Assembly: GCA_021780105.1 (NCBI GenBank)
Contig: JAJXZJ010000053.1
Location: 62,001-126,000 of the forward strand
DNA length: 64,000 nt
DNA from: a bacterium
GTDB lineage: Bacteria > Verrucomicrobiota > Verrucomicrobiia > Limisphaerales > J093
Direction: 5' to 3'
The position numbers and the translations under genes were made by a program. The stretch's first letter is position 1. Each line of letters begins with the position of its first letter. This document shows positions 62,546 to 64,000 of the stretch, piece by piece. The notes under the pieces were generated by a model, which saw nothing but the letters and a program-made list of their open reading frames with translations, made no database searches and had not been told where the DNA came from.

Positions 62546-64000
62546 ATGAAACGGCTTCTCCTTTTCTGGCTGGCGGTGGCGGCGTTCGCAGCGTCGGGCC
62601 GGGCCAACCTTCTCACCAACGGTGGTTTTGAATCCGGCCTGGACGGCTGGCACTCGCTCTGGACGCGCGACGCCGGTACCGGCACGCTCACGCTCGACCA
62701 CGACACCGTCAACTCGGGCCATGCGGCCGTGCGCATCGAGCATCGCGGCGAACACGACTGGAGTCTCGAAACCGCACAACGCGTGCCGGTCGCGGCGGGC
62801 GATGTGTTTGCACTCGACGCATGGCTCAAACTCGAAAGCCGCGGCGGCAGTGTCACGCTCTGCGTCTCCACTTGGGACCGCGACGGACACGTCGTGGACT
62901 GGTCCTTCGGCGCGCGCACGCTGGGCGAGTCGGCGGGTTGGCGGCACGTGCGTTCGCGGTTTGTCGTGCCGGACAACGTCACCCAGATTCAACCGCGCCT
63001 CATCGGCTATGGCCCGGCAACCGTGTGGGCGGACGATTTTTCACTGGAGAAGACGGCGAACGTCAACGCGCTGCGGCGAAAGGACCTTCCCGCCGCGCTG
63101 GTCATCAGCAACGCCGTGCTCACCGTTTCCCTCGACACTCGCAGCGCCACGCTCGCCGTGCTGGACCACCGCACCGGCCGGCGCGTGGAGCAAACGCCGC
63201 TGCACCGCGACCTCATCCTGACAAACGCCTCCGCTGCGCCGCGCGAAATCAAACTGGGATTGCTCGACGCTGCGACGGGCATGGCCATCGCCGGGCGAAT
63301 CCAGCTCGAACCAACGGCACCGGAGTTCACGCTGGAGCTTGCTGCCGATGGCGAACTGCCGGAGGCCTTGCGTTTCCCGCATCCGTTCGCGACGCGCGCG
63401 GGCGAATATCTCGTCGTGCCGATGAACGAGGGCATTTCCTATCCGGTGGACGATCCGACCATCGAGCCGATGCGGCTGATCGCCTACGGCGGTCACGGCA
63501 TCTGCATGGCGTTCTGGGGCGTCACCGACGGCGATGCCGGCCGCATGGCGATCATTGAAACGCCGGACGACGCGGCGATTCACATCCAGCGCGCCGGCGG
63601 GCGGCTGGTCATCGCGCCGGAATGGGACGCCCAACGCGGGCGCTTCGGTTACGCGCGGCGGCTGCGCTACGTGTTCTTCGATCACGGCGGTCACGTCGCG
63701 ATCGCCAAACGCTACCGCGCCTATGCGCAGCAGATCGGCCGCTTCAAGACCCTCGCGGAAAAGCGCGGCGAAAACCCGAACGTGGACTTGCTGGTCGGCG
63801 CGGTGAACGTCTGGTGCTGGGACCGCGACAGCGTCGCCCTCGTCAAGGAACTCCAGGCCGCGGGCATCGCGCGGATTGTCTGGAGCAACCAGCAGCCGCC
63901 GGAAAATCTCCGCGCGTTGAACGATCTCGGCGTGTTGACCAGCCGCTACGACATTTACCAGGACGTGATGGACCCCGCGAATTTCCCGCACCTCGGCGGG
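62546..64000 (+). CDS. Secreted carbohydrate-binding/glycosidase-like protein (3' partial)
   Basis: At least 485 residues, open to the right edge. A signal peptide (MKRLLLFWLAVAAFAASGRA) is followed by a CBM4/9-like domain (NLLTNGGFESGLDGW to about residue 165). A beta-rich domain (about 170-385) follows, then the start of what looks like a TIM barrel (NPNVDLLVGAVNVWCWDRDS, GIARIVWSNQQPP). The layout recalls large DUF5696/GH101-like glycosidases, but the catalytic region lies beyond the window. GC content is back to the local norm. Confidence 0.75.
   Translation, partial: MKRLLLFWLAVAAFAASGRANLLTNGGFESGLDGWHSLWTRDAGTGTLTLDHDTVNSGHAAVRIEHRGEHDWSLETAQRVPVAAGDVFALDAWLKLESRGGSVTLCVSTWDRDGHVVDWSFGARTLGESAGWRHVRSRFVVPDNVTQIQPRLIGYGPATVWADDFSLEKTANVNALRRKDLPAALVISNAVLTVSLDTRSATLAVLDHRTGRRVEQTPLHRDLILTNASAAPREIKLGLLDAATGMAIAGRIQLEPTAPEFTLELAADGELPEALRFPHPFATRAGEYLVVPMNEGISYPVDDPTIEPMRLIAYGGHGICMAFWGVTDGDAGRMAIIETPDDAAIHIQRAGGRLVIAPEWDAQRGRFGYARRLRYVFFDHGGHVAIAKRYRAYAQQIGRFKTLAEKRGENPNVDLLVGAVNVWCWDRDSVALVKELQAAGIARIVWSNQQPPENLRALNDLGVLTSRYDIYQDVMDPANFPHLGG

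Overview
The window is high-GC bacterial DNA (about 65% by eye, not computed), densely packed, with no gene-free stretch over 300 bases. It most likely comes from a Verrucomicrobiota chromosome, plausibly subdivision 3 (Limisphaerales/Pedosphaera-like). The reasons are a 51-residue small basic protein of the Chlamydiae/Verrucomicrobia type (54913-55068), a prepilin-type leader protein with a C-terminal FADGH motif, two secreted PQQ-type beta-propellers with WPxWRGP motifs, Tat-exported Gfo/Idh/MocA and DUF362 proteins, ThuA and DUF2961/GH172 proteins, and an ECF sigma/DUF6249/DUF4097 envelope module. The phylum call is inference. I saw no rRNA, tRNA, CRISPR array, insertion sequence or prophage.

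Layout. 1-2.4 kb: hopanoid side-chain genes hpnH (5' cut) and hpnJ. 2.4-5.9 kb: GH26 mannanase-like enzyme, PaaK/CapK-like adenylate-forming enzyme, prepilin-like protein. 5.9-10.4 kb: AddA-type helicase-nuclease coupled to an alpha/beta hydrolase. 10.4-17.3 kb: LysR regulator divergent from a three-gene RND efflux operon (permease, adaptor, outer-membrane lipoprotein). 17.3-19.7 kb: beta-propeller, carboxylesterase, small secreted protein. 19.7-23.7 kb: hydrogenase maturation genes hypF-hypC, a cyclic-nucleotide-binding protein without a DNA-binding domain, and an adenylate kinase. 23.9-33.1 kb: ThuA, GH172, accD, comF-like, CPBP protease, oxidoreductase, DUF2148 and DUF362 genes.

33.3-43.4 kb is the highlight: a tightly overlapping nine-gene minus-strand operon. 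It encodes a complete group 4 (formate-hydrogenlyase/complex-I-like) membrane [NiFe] hydrogenase core with its own maturation endopeptidase, plus a sulfhydrogenase-type FAD/NAD(P)/[2Fe-2S] and [4Fe-4S] electron-transfer pair, plus a formate-dehydrogenase-like molybdopterin protein. In that last protein all three formate-dehydrogenase catalytic residues are replaced (Sec/Cys to Tyr139, His to Gly140, Arg to Thr330), while the [4Fe-4S] cysteines are kept. I infer a membrane-bound, ion-translocating hydrogenase that exchanges electrons with NAD(P)H and is not a formate hydrogenlyase. Its FDH-like subunit would be a repurposed relay, as NuoG is in complex I.

43.6-49.1 kb: STAS protein, a 39-residue basic protein, lipoprotein, M23 peptidase, and an ECF sigma/anti-sigma pair divergent from a 32-residue membrane peptide, a DUF6249 protein and a DUF4097 protein. 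49.1-60.5 kb: trigger factor, TrpB2, outer-membrane protein, degenerate receiver, second beta-propeller, small basic protein behind a hairpin that masks its ribosome-binding site, rRNA pseudouridine synthase, SH3 protein, folD, two hypotheticals and a lactonase. 60.6-62.4 kb is a markedly AT-richer segment with one orphan TPR/two-TM gene. A secreted carbohydrate-binding/glycosidase-like protein runs off the right edge.
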